NCBI GenBank assembly: GCA_902489665.1
Contig: CABUAT010000022.1
Location: 1-33,263, forward strand
Source: an uncultured Collinsella sp.
GTDB lineage: Bacteria > Actinomycetota > Coriobacteriia > Coriobacteriales > Coriobacteriaceae
DNA length: 33,263 nt
Direction: 5' to 3'
Shown here: positions 1-7,305 of the stretch, one piece after another
Numbering within the stretch: the stretch's first letter is position 1
How the letters are laid out: every line of letters begins with the position of its first letter
The notes under the pieces: generated by a model
Told to the model about the DNA's origin: nothing
Databases searched by the model: none
Seen by the model: only the letters and a program-made list of their open reading frames with translations
Program-made: the position numbers and the translations under genes

Positions 1-54
1 GGCCGCGGCGGCCCGCGCTGCATGAGCATGCCCTTCTGGCGCGAGGACCTCTAA
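1..54 (+). CDS. arcA: arginine deiminase, C-terminal end (partial)
   Basis: The window opens inside a reading frame that ends in TAA at 52-54 and encodes GRGGPRCMSMPFWREDL. The GGPRCMSMP block is the C-terminal signature of arginine deiminase and carries the catalytic cysteine that forms the thiouronium intermediate when arginine is hydrolysed to citrulline and ammonia. Only 17 residues are visible, so the rest of the enzyme lies upstream of the window. The next gene is ornithine carbamoyltransferase, the following step of the arginine deiminase pathway, which supports the call. The identification rests on a short but very characteristic motif and on context. Confidence 0.85.
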   Translation, partial: GRGGPRCMSMPFWREDL

Positions 55-66
55 GTCTTTCCGTTT

Positions 67-114
67 CCGGTGCGGTCCCCCTACAACCGCACCGGCTTCG
101 CCCGTTAAACGGGC
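67..114 (+). other. two hairpins in the arcA-argF spacer
   Basis: A perfect 9-bp stem (67-75 with 87-95) is followed by a 5-bp stem (100-104 with 110-114). Neither has a T-tract, so they are more likely mRNA-processing or stabilising hairpins inside the operon than terminators. That role is inference. Confidence 0.4.
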
Positions 115-159
115 AACACTAATACTTACGTAATTCATTTCTTCGAAAGGAATCGAACC

Positions 160-1155
160 ATGGGTGTTAACCTCTCCGGCCGTAGCTTCCTCAAGCTTCT
201 CGACCTCACCACCGAGGAGATCGAGTACCTGCTCAAGCTTTCCAAGAACTTCAAGGATATGAAGCGCGCTGGCGTTCCGCACCGCTATCTCGAGGGCAAG
301 AACATCGTTCTGCTCTTCCAGAAGACCTCCACTCGTACCCGCTGCGCCTTCGAGGTCGGCGGCATGGATCTGGGCATGGGCGTCACCTACCTCGATCCGG
401 GTTCGTCGCAGATGGGCAAGAAGGAGTCCATCGAGGACACCGCCCGCGTTCTCGGCCGCATGTATGACGGCATCGAGTTCCGTGGCTTTGCCCAGGACGA
501 CGTCGAGGAGCTCGCTGCTAAGTCCGGCGTGCCTGTCTGGAACGGCCTGACCACCGAGTGGCATCCCACCCAGATGCTCGCCGACATCCTGACCGTCCAG
601 GAGAACTTCAACTACGACATCAAGGGCAAGACTCTCGTCTTCATGGGCGACTGCAAGAACAACGTTGCTCGCTCCCTCATGGTCGTCTGCTCCAAGCTCG
701 GTATGAACTTCGTGGCCTGCGGCCCCGAGGAGTGCATGCCCGCTGACGACGTCATCGAGGCCTGCAAGCCCATCGCCGAGGCCAACGGCTGCACCATCAA
801 GCTGACCACCGACGTCAAGGACGGCGTCACCGGTGCCGACGTTATCTACACCGACGTGTGGGTCTCCATGGGCGAGCCCGACGAGGTCTGGGCCGAGCGC
901 ATCGCTCAGCTCACCCCGTATCGCGTTACCTCCGAGGTCATGGCTATGGCCAACCCGGGTGCCATCTTCCTGCACTGCCTGCCCAGCTTCCACGACACCA
1001 ACACCACGATTGGCGCCGAGAAGTGCGAGCAGTTCGGCATCACCGAGCAGGAGGTCACCGACGAGGTCTTCGAGAGCCCCGCTTCCAAGGTCTTCGACGA
1101 GGCCGAGAACCGCATGCACACCATTAAGGCTGTCATGTACGCCACGCTCAAGTAA
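160..1155 (+). CDS. argF: ornithine carbamoyltransferase (probably the catabolic ArcB type)
   Basis: This 331-residue protein interconverts citrulline plus phosphate with ornithine plus carbamoyl phosphate in the cytoplasm. The carbamoyl-phosphate loop STRTR is at 57-61, HPTQ at 135-138, the ornithine-side SMG loop at 236-238 and HCLP at 272-275, all as expected for an intact enzyme of normal length. The ATG is preceded by GAAAGGA at 145-151. It lies directly behind the arginine deiminase end and ahead of a YfcC-type carrier. I therefore infer the catabolic role (arcB), in which citrulline is broken down and the carbamoyl phosphate goes to ATP synthesis by carbamate kinase, which is not in this window. 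Sequence alone cannot exclude a biosynthetic role. Codons end strongly in C or G, as in highly expressed genes here. Confidence 0.95.
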   Translation: MGVNLSGRSFLKLLDLTTEEIEYLLKLSKNFKDMKRAGVPHRYLEGKNIVLLFQKTSTRTRCAFEVGGMDLGMGVTYLDPGSSQMGKKESIEDTARVLGRMYDGIEFRGFAQDDVEELAAKSGVPVWNGLTTEWHPTQMLADILTVQENFNYDIKGKTLVFMGDCKNNVARSLMVVCSKLGMNFVACGPEECMPADDVIEACKPIAEANGCTIKLTTDVKDGVTGADVIYTDVWVSMGEPDEVWAERIAQLTPYRVTSEVMAMANPGAIFLHCLPSFHDTNTTIGAEKCEQFGITEQEVTDEVFESPASKVFDEAENRMHTIKAVMYATLK

Positions 1156-1170
1156 GAGCATCTAGCATCT

Positions 1171-1208
1171 CGCTCGGGGTGTATTACTGCGCACCCCGAG
1201 CGGTTTTA
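1171..1208 (+). terminator. intrinsic terminator after argF
   Basis: A perfect 11-bp stem (1171-1181 with 1192-1202) is followed by GTTTTAT. It lies 15 nt after the argF stop. The downstream carrier gene is probably served partly by read-through, so this may set the ratio of enzyme to transporter mRNA. Confidence 0.75.
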
Positions 1209-1218
1209 TCTGGTAATA

Positions 1219-1269
1219 ATCTCGCATCAAGCGGCAGGCACGGCACGGAAGAGCCGCTTCTGGCGAGAT
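1219..1269 (+). other. nested stem-loop in the leader of the carrier gene
   Basis: Two stacked 7-bp stems (1219-1225 with 1263-1269, and 1229-1235 with 1253-1259) are separated by a symmetric 3x3 internal loop, with a 17-nt apical loop. The structure ends 17 nt before the AGGGGGG ribosome-binding site. It has no T-tract. It could protect the 5' end of the mRNA or act in regulation, which is inference. Confidence 0.45.
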
Positions 1270-1302
1270 CAGTAAATGATTTATGAAGGGGGGATGAGAA
1301 CT

Positions 1303-2781
1303 ATGACTGAGACCGCTAAGAAAAAGCGCGGTATGCCTTCATCGTTCACCATTCTTCTAGCTCTGCTGGCAATTGTTGCAGTGATTACCGTTATCGTCTC
1401 CGGCACGTCCGGCGGCGCGGTTACTGCAGCCCGCCTGAGCGATTTCTGCACCGCCCCGATCCTGGGCTTCGCTGACGCTCTGCCCGTCTGCCTCTTCGTT
1501 ATGATCCTGGGCGGCTTCCTCGGTATGATGACCGAGACCGGCGCTCTGGACAACGGCATCGCCGTTCTGGTGCAGAAGCTTAAGGGCAACGAGATCATGC
1601 TCGTTCCTGTCCTTATGCTCATCTTCTCCCTCGGTGGTACCACCTATGGTATGTGCGAGGAGACCGTTCCCTTCTACGCCCTGCTCGCCGCTACCATGAT
1701 GGCCGCTGGCTTCGACCCCATGGTCGGCGCCGCTACCGTCCTGCTCGGCGCTGGCTGCGGCTGCCTGGGCTCCACGGTTAACCCGTTCGCCGTCGGCGCT
1801 GCCGTCGACGCTCTGACCGGCGTTGGCATTGAGGTCAACCAGTCCATCATCATCGGCCTCGGTGCCGTCCTGTGGATTGTCACTACCGCTATGTCCATCG
1901 TTTTCGTGATGAACTATGCCAAGAAGGTCAAGGCTGACAAGGGTTCCACCATCCTGTCGATGCAGGAGCTCAAGGACGCCGAAGAGGCTCACGGCAAGGC
2001 TGCTTCCGAGGTCCACAAGGAGGTCAAGCTCACCGGTCGTCAGAAGGGTGTTCTGATCGCCTTTGCCTTCACCTTCGTCGTCATGATCGTCGGCTTCATT
2101 CCGCTGGCCGATCTCAACGAGGGCGTCGCCAACTTCTTCGACGCTGGCGCTGTCTACGACGCCGATGGTAACGCCGTCGTCCAGGGCTGGTCTGCCCTGA
2201 TCACCGGCCTGCCCATTGGCCAGTGGTACTTCGACGAGGCTTCCACCTGGTTCTTCCTCATGGCCGTCCTGATCGGTATCATCGGTGGCCTGTCCGAGAA
2301 GCAGATCGTCAACACCTTTATCACCGGCGCTGCCGACATGATGTCCGTTGTTCTCGTTATCGCCCTCGCCCGTGGTATCTCCGTCCTCATGGCTAATACC
2401 GGCCTCGACGTCTTCGTCCTCGACGCTGCCGCCAATGCCCTGGCTGGCCTGTCCGGCGTGATCTTCGCTCCCATGAGCTTCCTGGTCTACTTCGGCCTGT
2501 CCTTCCTGATCCCCTCGACCTCCGGTATGGCCACCGTCTCCATGCCCATCATGGGACCGCTGGCTGTTAAGCTTGGCTTCTCGCCCGAGGTCATGGTCAT
2601 GATCTTCTCCGCCGCCATCGGTGTCGTGAACCTGTTCACCCCGACCTCCGGCGCCATCATGGGCGGTCTCGCCCTGGCCAAGATCGAGTGGACGACCTGG
2701 CTCAAGTTTGCCCTTAAGCTCATCGTCGCGCTCTCCGTCGTCTGCGCCGTCATCCTGACCGTCGCCTGCGTGCTGCTCTAA
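1303..2781 (+). CDS. YfcC-family membrane carrier, probable arginine/ornithine exchanger of the arc operon
   Basis: The 492-residue protein is strongly hydrophobic, with about a dozen membrane segments and a charged cytoplasmic loop near residues 210-250. The segments GGTTYGMCEETVPFYALL and GCLGSTVNPFAVG in the first half and STSGMATVSMPIMGPLA in the second half are characteristic of the YfcC/DcuC-like carrier group (C4-dicarboxylate anaerobic carrier fold). I choose the ATG at 1303 because AGGGGGG at 1287-1293 is 9 nt upstream. In-frame ATGs at 1276 and 1294 are too far or too close. YfcC-type carriers occur in arginine deiminase operons, and the position after arcA and argF suggests arginine uptake in exchange for ornithine. 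The substrate is inferred from context only. Peptide or amino-acid uptake without exchange is an alternative. Confidence 0.85.
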   Translation: MTETAKKKRGMPSSFTILLALLAIVAVITVIVSGTSGGAVTAARLSDFCTAPILGFADALPVCLFVMILGGFLGMMTETGALDNGIAVLVQKLKGNEIMLVPVLMLIFSLGGTTYGMCEETVPFYALLAATMMAAGFDPMVGAATVLLGAGCGCLGSTVNPFAVGAAVDALTGVGIEVNQSIIIGLGAVLWIVTTAMSIVFVMNYAKKVKADKGSTILSMQELKDAEEAHGKAASEVHKEVKLTGRQKGVLIAFAFTFVVMIVGFIPLADLNEGVANFFDAGAVYDADGNAVVQGWSALITGLPIGQWYFDEASTWFFLMAVLIGIIGGLSEKQIVNTFITGAADMMSVVLVIALARGISVLMANTGLDVFVLDAAANALAGLSGVIFAPMSFLVYFGLSFLIPSTSGMATVSMPIMGPLAVKLGFSPEVMVMIFSAAIGVVNLFTPTSGAIMGGLALAKIEWTTWLKFALKLIVALSVVCAVILTVACVLL

Positions 2782-2883
2782 GTACCCAACGGGTACCCCA
2801 CGGAAACCTTGACGATCCTGTAAAGGATCACCTGGTCATCGTCTGTCCGGTGGGGTAAACCCACCGGTAGACTCCTACCTTTA
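2782..2883 (+). other. structured 3' region of the arc operon, possible small RNA
   Basis: Several inverted repeats follow the carrier stop: 2782-2787 with 2791-2796, 2811-2816 with 2838-2843 enclosing 2814-2819 with 2824-2829, and 2847-2854 with 2860-2867. In addition 2794-2801 can pair with 2850-2857, which excludes the last hairpin. No reading frame of note is present. The stretch leads straight into the terminator at 2884. Confidence 0.45.
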
Positions 2884-2926
2884 GCCCCCTTCCGTTCCGT
2901 GCGCGGGAGGGGGCGACTTTTTGTTC
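2884..2926 (+). terminator. intrinsic terminator of the arc operon
   Basis: A GC-rich 10-bp stem (2884-2893 with 2905-2914, one G-U pair) is followed by GACTTTTTG. This is the clearest end point for the arcA-argF-carrier transcript. Confidence 0.85.
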
Positions 2927-2950
2927 CGCGGTTTTACCAAACCGCGGAAC
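2923..2950. repeat. perfect 12-bp inverted repeat
   Basis: The arms 2923-2934 and 2939-2950 match perfectly around a TACC loop. The stem starts at the T-tract of the preceding terminator and has no T-tract of its own. Confidence 0.6.
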
Positions 2951-2963
2951 CGGTCGACGCTAC

Positions 2964-3063
2964 GCGCCGTCCAGAACGACAATTTGTCATTCAAAAGGCA
3001 AGGCATGACCAAAAGGTCTATGCCTCGCCTTTTTCATGCCAACTTGTACGTTCTGGACGGCGC
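2964..3063. repeat. 100-bp near-perfect hairpin (MITE-like, or a bidirectional terminator)
   Basis: The outer arms 2964-2978 and 3049-3063 are a perfect 15-bp inverted repeat. Pairing continues inward to a central AAAA loop at 3011-3014, about 42 pairs in all, with five mismatches and two bulges. The inner part (2993-3010 with 3015-3034) ends in GCCTTTTT on the plus strand and in a run of four T on the minus strand, so it could terminate transcription both ways. No protein is credible here. Confidence 0.6.
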
Positions 3064-3090
3064 TCGCTGTCCGTCCTCTGCCTGCGGCGC

Positions 3091-3184
3091 TTTCCATTGT
3101 TGGTGCAGAGGGCGCTTTGCCTACTCTGGTGGGCTTTCGCTGGCTTATGCTCAACCTGCGACGTTTCCATTATTGATACAAAGG
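3091..3184. repeat. diverged 21-nt direct repeat
   Basis: The copies 3091-3111 and 3164-3184 share the pattern TTTCCATTRTTGRTRCARAGG. All four differences are G in the first copy and A in the second. Confidence 0.4.
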
Positions 3185-3210
3185 CCAGGTTTGTTTGAAC
3201 CAAAAAGGGG

Positions 3211-3279
3211 AAGTTGCGGTGGAATAGTTCCTGTTTGGCCGTCTTGAGGGGTTAAACGGGAACTATTTCACCGCAACTT
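3211..3279. repeat. inverted repeat with 26-bp arms
   Basis: The arms 3211-3236 and 3254-3279 pair over their full 26 nt on the plus-strand RNA, with two G-U pairs, around a 17-nt loop. No T-tract follows. It sits just upstream of the promoter of the DUF1846 gene. It may be a dispersed palindromic repeat or a folded RNA. Confidence 0.6.
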
Positions 3280-3341
3280 ATCGATGGCGTGTTTGGTTGG
3301 TGCCAGTTGATTGCTTGGGCGTTGGGGAGGGTCTGCTCCGT

Positions 3342-3347
3342 TATAAT
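3342..3347 (+). promoter_or_regulatory. -10 element for the DUF1846 gene
   Basis: A consensus TATAAT lies 39 nt upstream of the chosen start. I see no convincing -35 at 16-18 bp; TTGGGC at 3315-3320 is spaced 21 bp. Confidence 0.45.
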
Positions 3348-3386
3348 CGCCTAGAACATTAAATGGAAACGGGACGGGAGCCATAT

Positions 3387-4868
3387 ATGCGCCAGGGTTT
3401 CGACAACGCGAAGTATATCGAGCTGCAGGCTGCTCACATTAAGGAGCGCATCTCGCAGTTTGGCGGCAAGCTCTATTTGGAGTTTGGCGGTAAGCTGTTC
3501 GATGACTATCATGCGAGCCGCGTGCTGCCGGGTTTTGAACCGGACAGCAAGTTCCGCATGCTCAAGAGCATCGCCGACGATGTCGAGGTTATCATCGCGA
3601 TCAACGCGAACCACATCGAGAAAAACAAGGCTCGTGGTGACCTTGGCATTACCTATGACGAGGATGTGCTGCGCCTGGTTGACCTGTTCCGCGGCAACGG
3701 CTTTGCCGTCGCGGCTGTGGTCATCACCCAGTACGCCGGCCAGCCCGCTGCCGATGTATTCCGCAACCGCCTGAACGCGCTCGGTATCCCCGCCAAGCTG
3801 CACTATCCCATCGAGGGGTATCCGCACGACGTCGACCTGATCGTGTCCGACGACGGCTATGGCAAGAATGAGTTTGTCGAGACCACTCGTCCGCTCGTCG
3901 TGGTCACCGCTCCCGGCCCCGGCTCAGGCAAGCTCGCCACTTGCCTCTCGCAGCTCTATCACGAGCACAAGCACGGCACCGCCGCCGGCTACGCCAAGTT
4001 CGAGACTTTCCCGGTCTGGAATCTGCCCCTCACGCATCCGGTCAACATCGCCTATGAGGCAGCAACGGCCGATCTCGACGATGCCAATATCATCGACTCC
4101 TTCCACTTGGAGGCCTACAACAAGACCACGGTCAACTACAACCGCGACGTCGAGGCCTTCCCGGTGGTCCGTGCTCTGATGGAAAAGATCCTGGGCAAGA
4201 GCCCCTATCAGAGTCCTACGGACATGGGCGTCAATATGGTCGGCTTTGCCATCACCGATGACGATGCCTGCCGCGACGCTTCCAAGATGGAGATCGTCCG
4301 CCGCTACTTTACCGCGGTCGAAAATGTGCGCCGTACCGGCATGGGCGATGAGCAAGTCGACCGTCTCAAGATTATTATGAAGAAAGCCGGCATCGATAAG
4401 AACTACTCACCGGCGCGCTCGGCGGCCCTCACCAGGGAGCAGCTGACGGGTGGTCCCGTGGGTGCCATGGTCATGCCCGATGGCTCCGTGGTGACCGGTA
4501 AGACCTCCACGCGCCTGGGCGCCGCAAGTTCGCTCATTATGAACGCCCTCAAGCATGTCTCGGGCGTCGACCTTGAGCTCGAGGTCATTAGCGATGAGGC
4601 GATCGAGCCCATCAGCAAGCTCAAGACGCATTTCCTGGGCAGCAAAAACCCTCGCCTCCACACCGACGAGACGCTTATGGCGCTGTCGATCACCTCGGCC
4701 ACGAGTGAGACGGCCGCTCGCGCCCTTTCGGGCCTGGAGCAGCTGCGCGGTTGCGATGCCTTCTTTAGCGTGATTATCTCGCCGACGGACGAGACGGTAC
4801 TGCGCAAACTGGGTATCAACGTGTGCTGCGAGCCCAAGTTTGAGCGCCGCGGTTTCTTCCACCGCTAA
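3387..4868 (+). CDS. DUF1846 family protein
   Basis: This 493-residue soluble protein matches the DUF1846 family by its whole sequence pattern, for example the N-terminal GFDNAKYIELQ and KLYLEFGGKLFDDYHASRVLPG blocks and the central YHEHKHGTAAGYAKFETFPVWN region, given here in pieces. No enzyme activity is established for the family to my knowledge. A P-loop-like GPGSGK at 177-182 is visible, but the Walker serine/threonine is replaced by leucine, so nucleotide binding is only a possibility. The ATG at 3387 is preferred to the one at 3363 because GGGAG at 3376-3380 is 6 nt upstream, and the length then fits the family. The gene appears to be a single transcription unit, with its own -10 upstream and a terminator downstream. 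Confidence 0.85.
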   Translation: MRQGFDNAKYIELQAAHIKERISQFGGKLYLEFGGKLFDDYHASRVLPGFEPDSKFRMLKSIADDVEVIIAINANHIEKNKARGDLGITYDEDVLRLVDLFRGNGFAVAAVVITQYAGQPAADVFRNRLNALGIPAKLHYPIEGYPHDVDLIVSDDGYGKNEFVETTRPLVVVTAPGPGSGKLATCLSQLYHEHKHGTAAGYAKFETFPVWNLPLTHPVNIAYEAATADLDDANIIDSFHLEAYNKTTVNYNRDVEAFPVVRALMEKILGKSPYQSPTDMGVNMVGFAITDDDACRDASKMEIVRRYFTAVENVRRTGMGDEQVDRLKIIMKKAGIDKNYSPARSAALTREQLTGGPVGAMVMPDGSVVTGKTSTRLGAASSLIMNALKHVSGVDLELEVISDEAIEPISKLKTHFLGSKNPRLHTDETLMALSITSATSETAARALSGLEQLRGCDAFFSVIISPTDETVLRKLGINVCCEPKFERRGFFHR

Positions 4869-4902
4869 GTTTGAAGCACCGCGGTAATTGCATTGCATTT
4901 TG

Positions 4903-4935
4903 GCCGTATCGGGTTGGCGCCCGGTACGGCTTTTT
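4903..4935 (+). terminator. intrinsic terminator after the DUF1846 gene
   Basis: An 11-bp stem (4903-4913 with 4920-4930, one G-U pair) is followed directly by TTTTT. Confidence 0.85.
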
Positions 4936-5001
4936 GATCAATAAAGCGCCTATTTCGGCGAAAAATAGCCGTTTACCTGCCTAGAAACAATTTGAGCGGT
5001 A

Positions 5002-5007
5002 TACAAT
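5002..5007 (+). promoter_or_regulatory. possible -10 element upstream of the winged-helix gene
   Basis: TACAAT in a TATACAATAA context lies 118 nt before the gene start. A matching -35 is not clear, so this is weak. Confidence 0.3.
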
Positions 5008-5124
5008 AACCGTAACTGTTTCATCCTTAGCGGGATGCCGCATGATGGATATTACCTGCCATCGTGAGGTGTGTCGGTCGCGCACGGCGCGTTAGATGCT
5101 CGTGCTCGGTTTGAGGAGGCTGCT

Positions 5125-5463
5125 ATGGCGGGCAAGGGTCGTGCGAGTGTCAACGATATGAAGCGTGTTGAGGTGCTGGTGTTGATGGAAATCGACCAGC
5201 AAACCGAAGACAATGGCGGGCCGTATGGTTTCTCGCGCAAAACGCTTGCCGAGCGCGTGGGGGTTTCGCCGTATCGTGCCCGCGCCGCAATCGATCGCTT
5301 GGATTCCGAAGGCATGATTGATGTCGTCTCGCGTTATAGCGACGACGGCGGTCAGCTTGCAAATGGCATTTGCCTCACCGAACGTGGCGAGTGGTATCTT
5401 GAGGGCGTCCGTACCGGCATGCTCGTTCAAGAAATGCTTGAGGACGAGGTTGCTGATCGATAG
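5125..5463 (+). CDS. small winged-helix DNA-binding protein
   Basis: The 112-residue product begins MAGKGRASVNDMKRVEVLVL and has one recognisable winged-helix domain. The recognition part is near FSRKTLAERVGVSPYRARAA (about residues 36-55), followed by a wing and the TERGEWYLEG end of the fold. No effector domain is present, so it is probably a simple repressor or a structural DNA-binding protein. The ATG at 5125 is chosen because AGGAGG at 5114-5119 is 5 nt upstream; a GTG at 5071 lacks such support. It lies alone between two terminators and upstream of pyrG. I do not recognise a named family, and its target is unknown. Self-regulation or control of pyrG are reasonable guesses only. Confidence 0.75.
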   Translation: MAGKGRASVNDMKRVEVLVLMEIDQQTEDNGGPYGFSRKTLAERVGVSPYRARAAIDRLDSEGMIDVVSRYSDDGGQLANGICLTERGEWYLEGVRTGMLVQEMLEDEVADR

Positions 5464-5487
5464 CAGCATGTAACCCTTGCCATAGCG

Positions 5488-5519
5488 ACGCCGCCTGGGA
5501 AACCGGGCGGCGTTTTGTT
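5488..5519 (+). terminator. intrinsic terminator after the winged-helix gene
   Basis: The stem 5488-5498 with 5503-5513 contains one T-G pair and is closed by a GAAA tetraloop, followed by TTTTGTTT. Confidence 0.85.
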
Positions 5520-5641
5520 TCAAGATTGAGAAATGCAATCGCACGCGAGAAAAATTGCGAACGGTCCGCGGCGCGAGTATTACAATGAAGACCCGTAAGA
5601 TGTGGATAAACAACTTCTACGGGAAGCGCAGGTAACTCAAT

Positions 5642-7303
5642 ATGACCAAGCATGTGTTCGTAACCGGTGGCGTGGTTTCGTCCCTGGGCAAGGGTATCAC
5701 CGCGGCCTCGCTGGGCCGTCTGCTCAAGTCGCGTGGCTACAAAGTAACGATGCAGAAGGCCGACCCGTATCTGAACGTCGACCCCGGTACCATGAGCCCG
5801 TTCCAGCATGGTGAGGTCTTCGTTACCGAGGATGGTTACGAGTCCGACCTGGACCTGGGTCATTACGAGCGCTTTATTGATGAGAACCTGACCCGCGATT
5901 CCAACTTTACGACCGGTGCCATCTACAAAAGCCTAATCGCCCGCGAGCGTCGCGGCGACTTTTTGGGCGGTACCGTGCAGGTGATTCCCCACGTCACCAA
6001 TGCCATTAAGGACAAGTTCCGCCGCATCGAGGAGCAGACCGGCTCCGATGTAGTCATCACCGAGCTGGGCGGCACGATCGGCGACATCGAGTCCCAGCCG
6101 TTTGTCGAGGCCATCCGTCAGTACCGCAAGGAGGCCGGCCCCGAGAACGTCTGCTACATCCACGTGTCGCTCGTTCCCTATATCGCCGCCGCCCACGAGG
6201 TCAAGACCAAGCCCACACAGCATTCCGTCAAGGAGCTCCGCAGCTTTGGCATCCAGCCCGATATTATCGTGCTGCGCTCCGACCACCATATCGATGACGC
6301 TATCCGCGGAAAGATCGCAAGCTTCTGCGACGTCGACACCGATTGCGTCTTTACCAACGAGGACTGCGCGAGCATTTACGATGTTCCGCAGCTGCTTGCC
6401 GAGCAGGACTTTGACCTGCGCATTTGCGAGCGCCTGGGTCTGGACCCGCGTGAGCGCGACATGAGCGAGTGGAACGAGTTCCTGCGCAAACAGAATCACG
6501 CCAACCATCACGCCGACAAGGTGAAGATCGCCGTCGTGGGCAAGTACACGCAGCTGCCCGATGCGTACCTGTCGGTTATCGAGGCCCTGCACCATGCGGG
6601 CGTCTTCTACGATCGCCATGTGGACGTCCAGCTGGTCGACGGCGAGAGCCTCGACGAGCAGAATGTCTCCGAGGTTCTGGGCGACGCCTCGGGCATCCTG
6701 GTCCCCGGCGGCTTTGGCAAGCGCGCCCTGGAGGGCAAGATCCTCGCGGCCGAGTTTGCCCGTGAGCACAAGATTCCGTATCTGGGCATTTGCCTGGGTA
6801 TGCAGGTGGCCGTGTGCGAATTTGCGCGCAATGTCGTCGGCCTTGCCGGCGCCAGCTCCTCTGAGTTCGATCCGGATGGCCCGTATAGTGTCATCGATCT
6901 GATGAGCTCGCAGGAGGACGTGACCGAGAAGGGCGGCACCATGCGCCTGGGCGCCTATCCGTGCAAGCTCGCCGCCGATACCCTTGCTCGCGAGGCATAT
7001 GGCGAGGAACTCGTCTACGAGCGTCACCGTCACCGCTTTGAGTTCAACAACGCCTTCCGCGACCAGCTCGAGGACGCCGGTTTGGTTATCTCGGGTCTGT
7101 CGCCTGACGAGCGCCTGGTCGAGATGGTCGAGCTGCCGCGCGACGTGCATCCGTGGTATGTGGCAACCCAGGCTCATCCCGAGTTCAAGAGCCGCCCGAC
7201 CAACCCGCAGCCGCTGTTCCGCGAGTTCGTACGCGCTTCGATCGGCCAGCACGAGGGTGTCGACCGTCTGCAGGTGACGCCCATGAACCTCGCTACGGAC
7301 TAA
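5642..7303 (+). CDS. pyrG: CTP synthase (glutamine-hydrolysing)
   Basis: The 553-residue enzyme makes CTP from UTP, ATP and glutamine. The N-terminal synthetase domain (about 1-270) starts with the conserved GGVVSSLGKGITAASLGRLL and DPYLNVDPGTMSPFQHGEV blocks. The C-terminal class I glutamine amidotransferase domain (about 290-545) has the nucleophile C384 in GICLGMQ and the H512/E514 pair in HPEF. The length is typical. The ATG at 5642 has AGG at 5630-5632. A TACAAT at 5581-5586 may be its -10. I see no run of initiating Gs like that used for CTP-sensing in some Firmicutes pyrG leaders. The xerD-type gene follows within 2 nt, so the two are probably cotranscribed. Confidence 0.97.
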   Translation: MTKHVFVTGGVVSSLGKGITAASLGRLLKSRGYKVTMQKADPYLNVDPGTMSPFQHGEVFVTEDGYESDLDLGHYERFIDENLTRDSNFTTGAIYKSLIARERRGDFLGGTVQVIPHVTNAIKDKFRRIEEQTGSDVVITELGGTIGDIESQPFVEAIRQYRKEAGPENVCYIHVSLVPYIAAAHEVKTKPTQHSVKELRSFGIQPDIIVLRSDHHIDDAIRGKIASFCDVDTDCVFTNEDCASIYDVPQLLAEQDFDLRICERLGLDPRERDMSEWNEFLRKQNHANHHADKVKIAVVGKYTQLPDAYLSVIEALHHAGVFYDRHVDVQLVDGESLDEQNVSEVLGDASGILVPGGFGKRALEGKILAAEFAREHKIPYLGICLGMQVAVCEFARNVVGLAGASSSEFDPDGPYSVIDLMSSQEDVTEKGGTMRLGAYPCKLAADTLAREAYGEELVYERHRHRFEFNNAFRDQLEDAGLVISGLSPDERLVEMVELPRDVHPWYVATQAHPEFKSRPTNPQPLFREFVRASIGQHEGVDRLQVTPMNLATD

Positions 7304-7305
7304 GG

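Noticed and set aside
2899..3247. Two plus-strand frames of about 100 codons and a minus-strand frame in the arc-DUF1846 gap
   Set aside because: They run through terminator stems and inverted repeats, start without ribosome-binding sites and show no protein character.
5042..5095. Short leader-peptide frame (17 codons) before the winged-helix gene
   Set aside because: The ribosome-binding site is weak and there is no run of regulatory codons or attenuator hairpin, so it is not distinguishable from chance.
5521..5641. Possible CTP-sensing leader for pyrG
   Set aside because: No G-run at the likely transcription start and no attenuator between the TACAAT element and the ATG.
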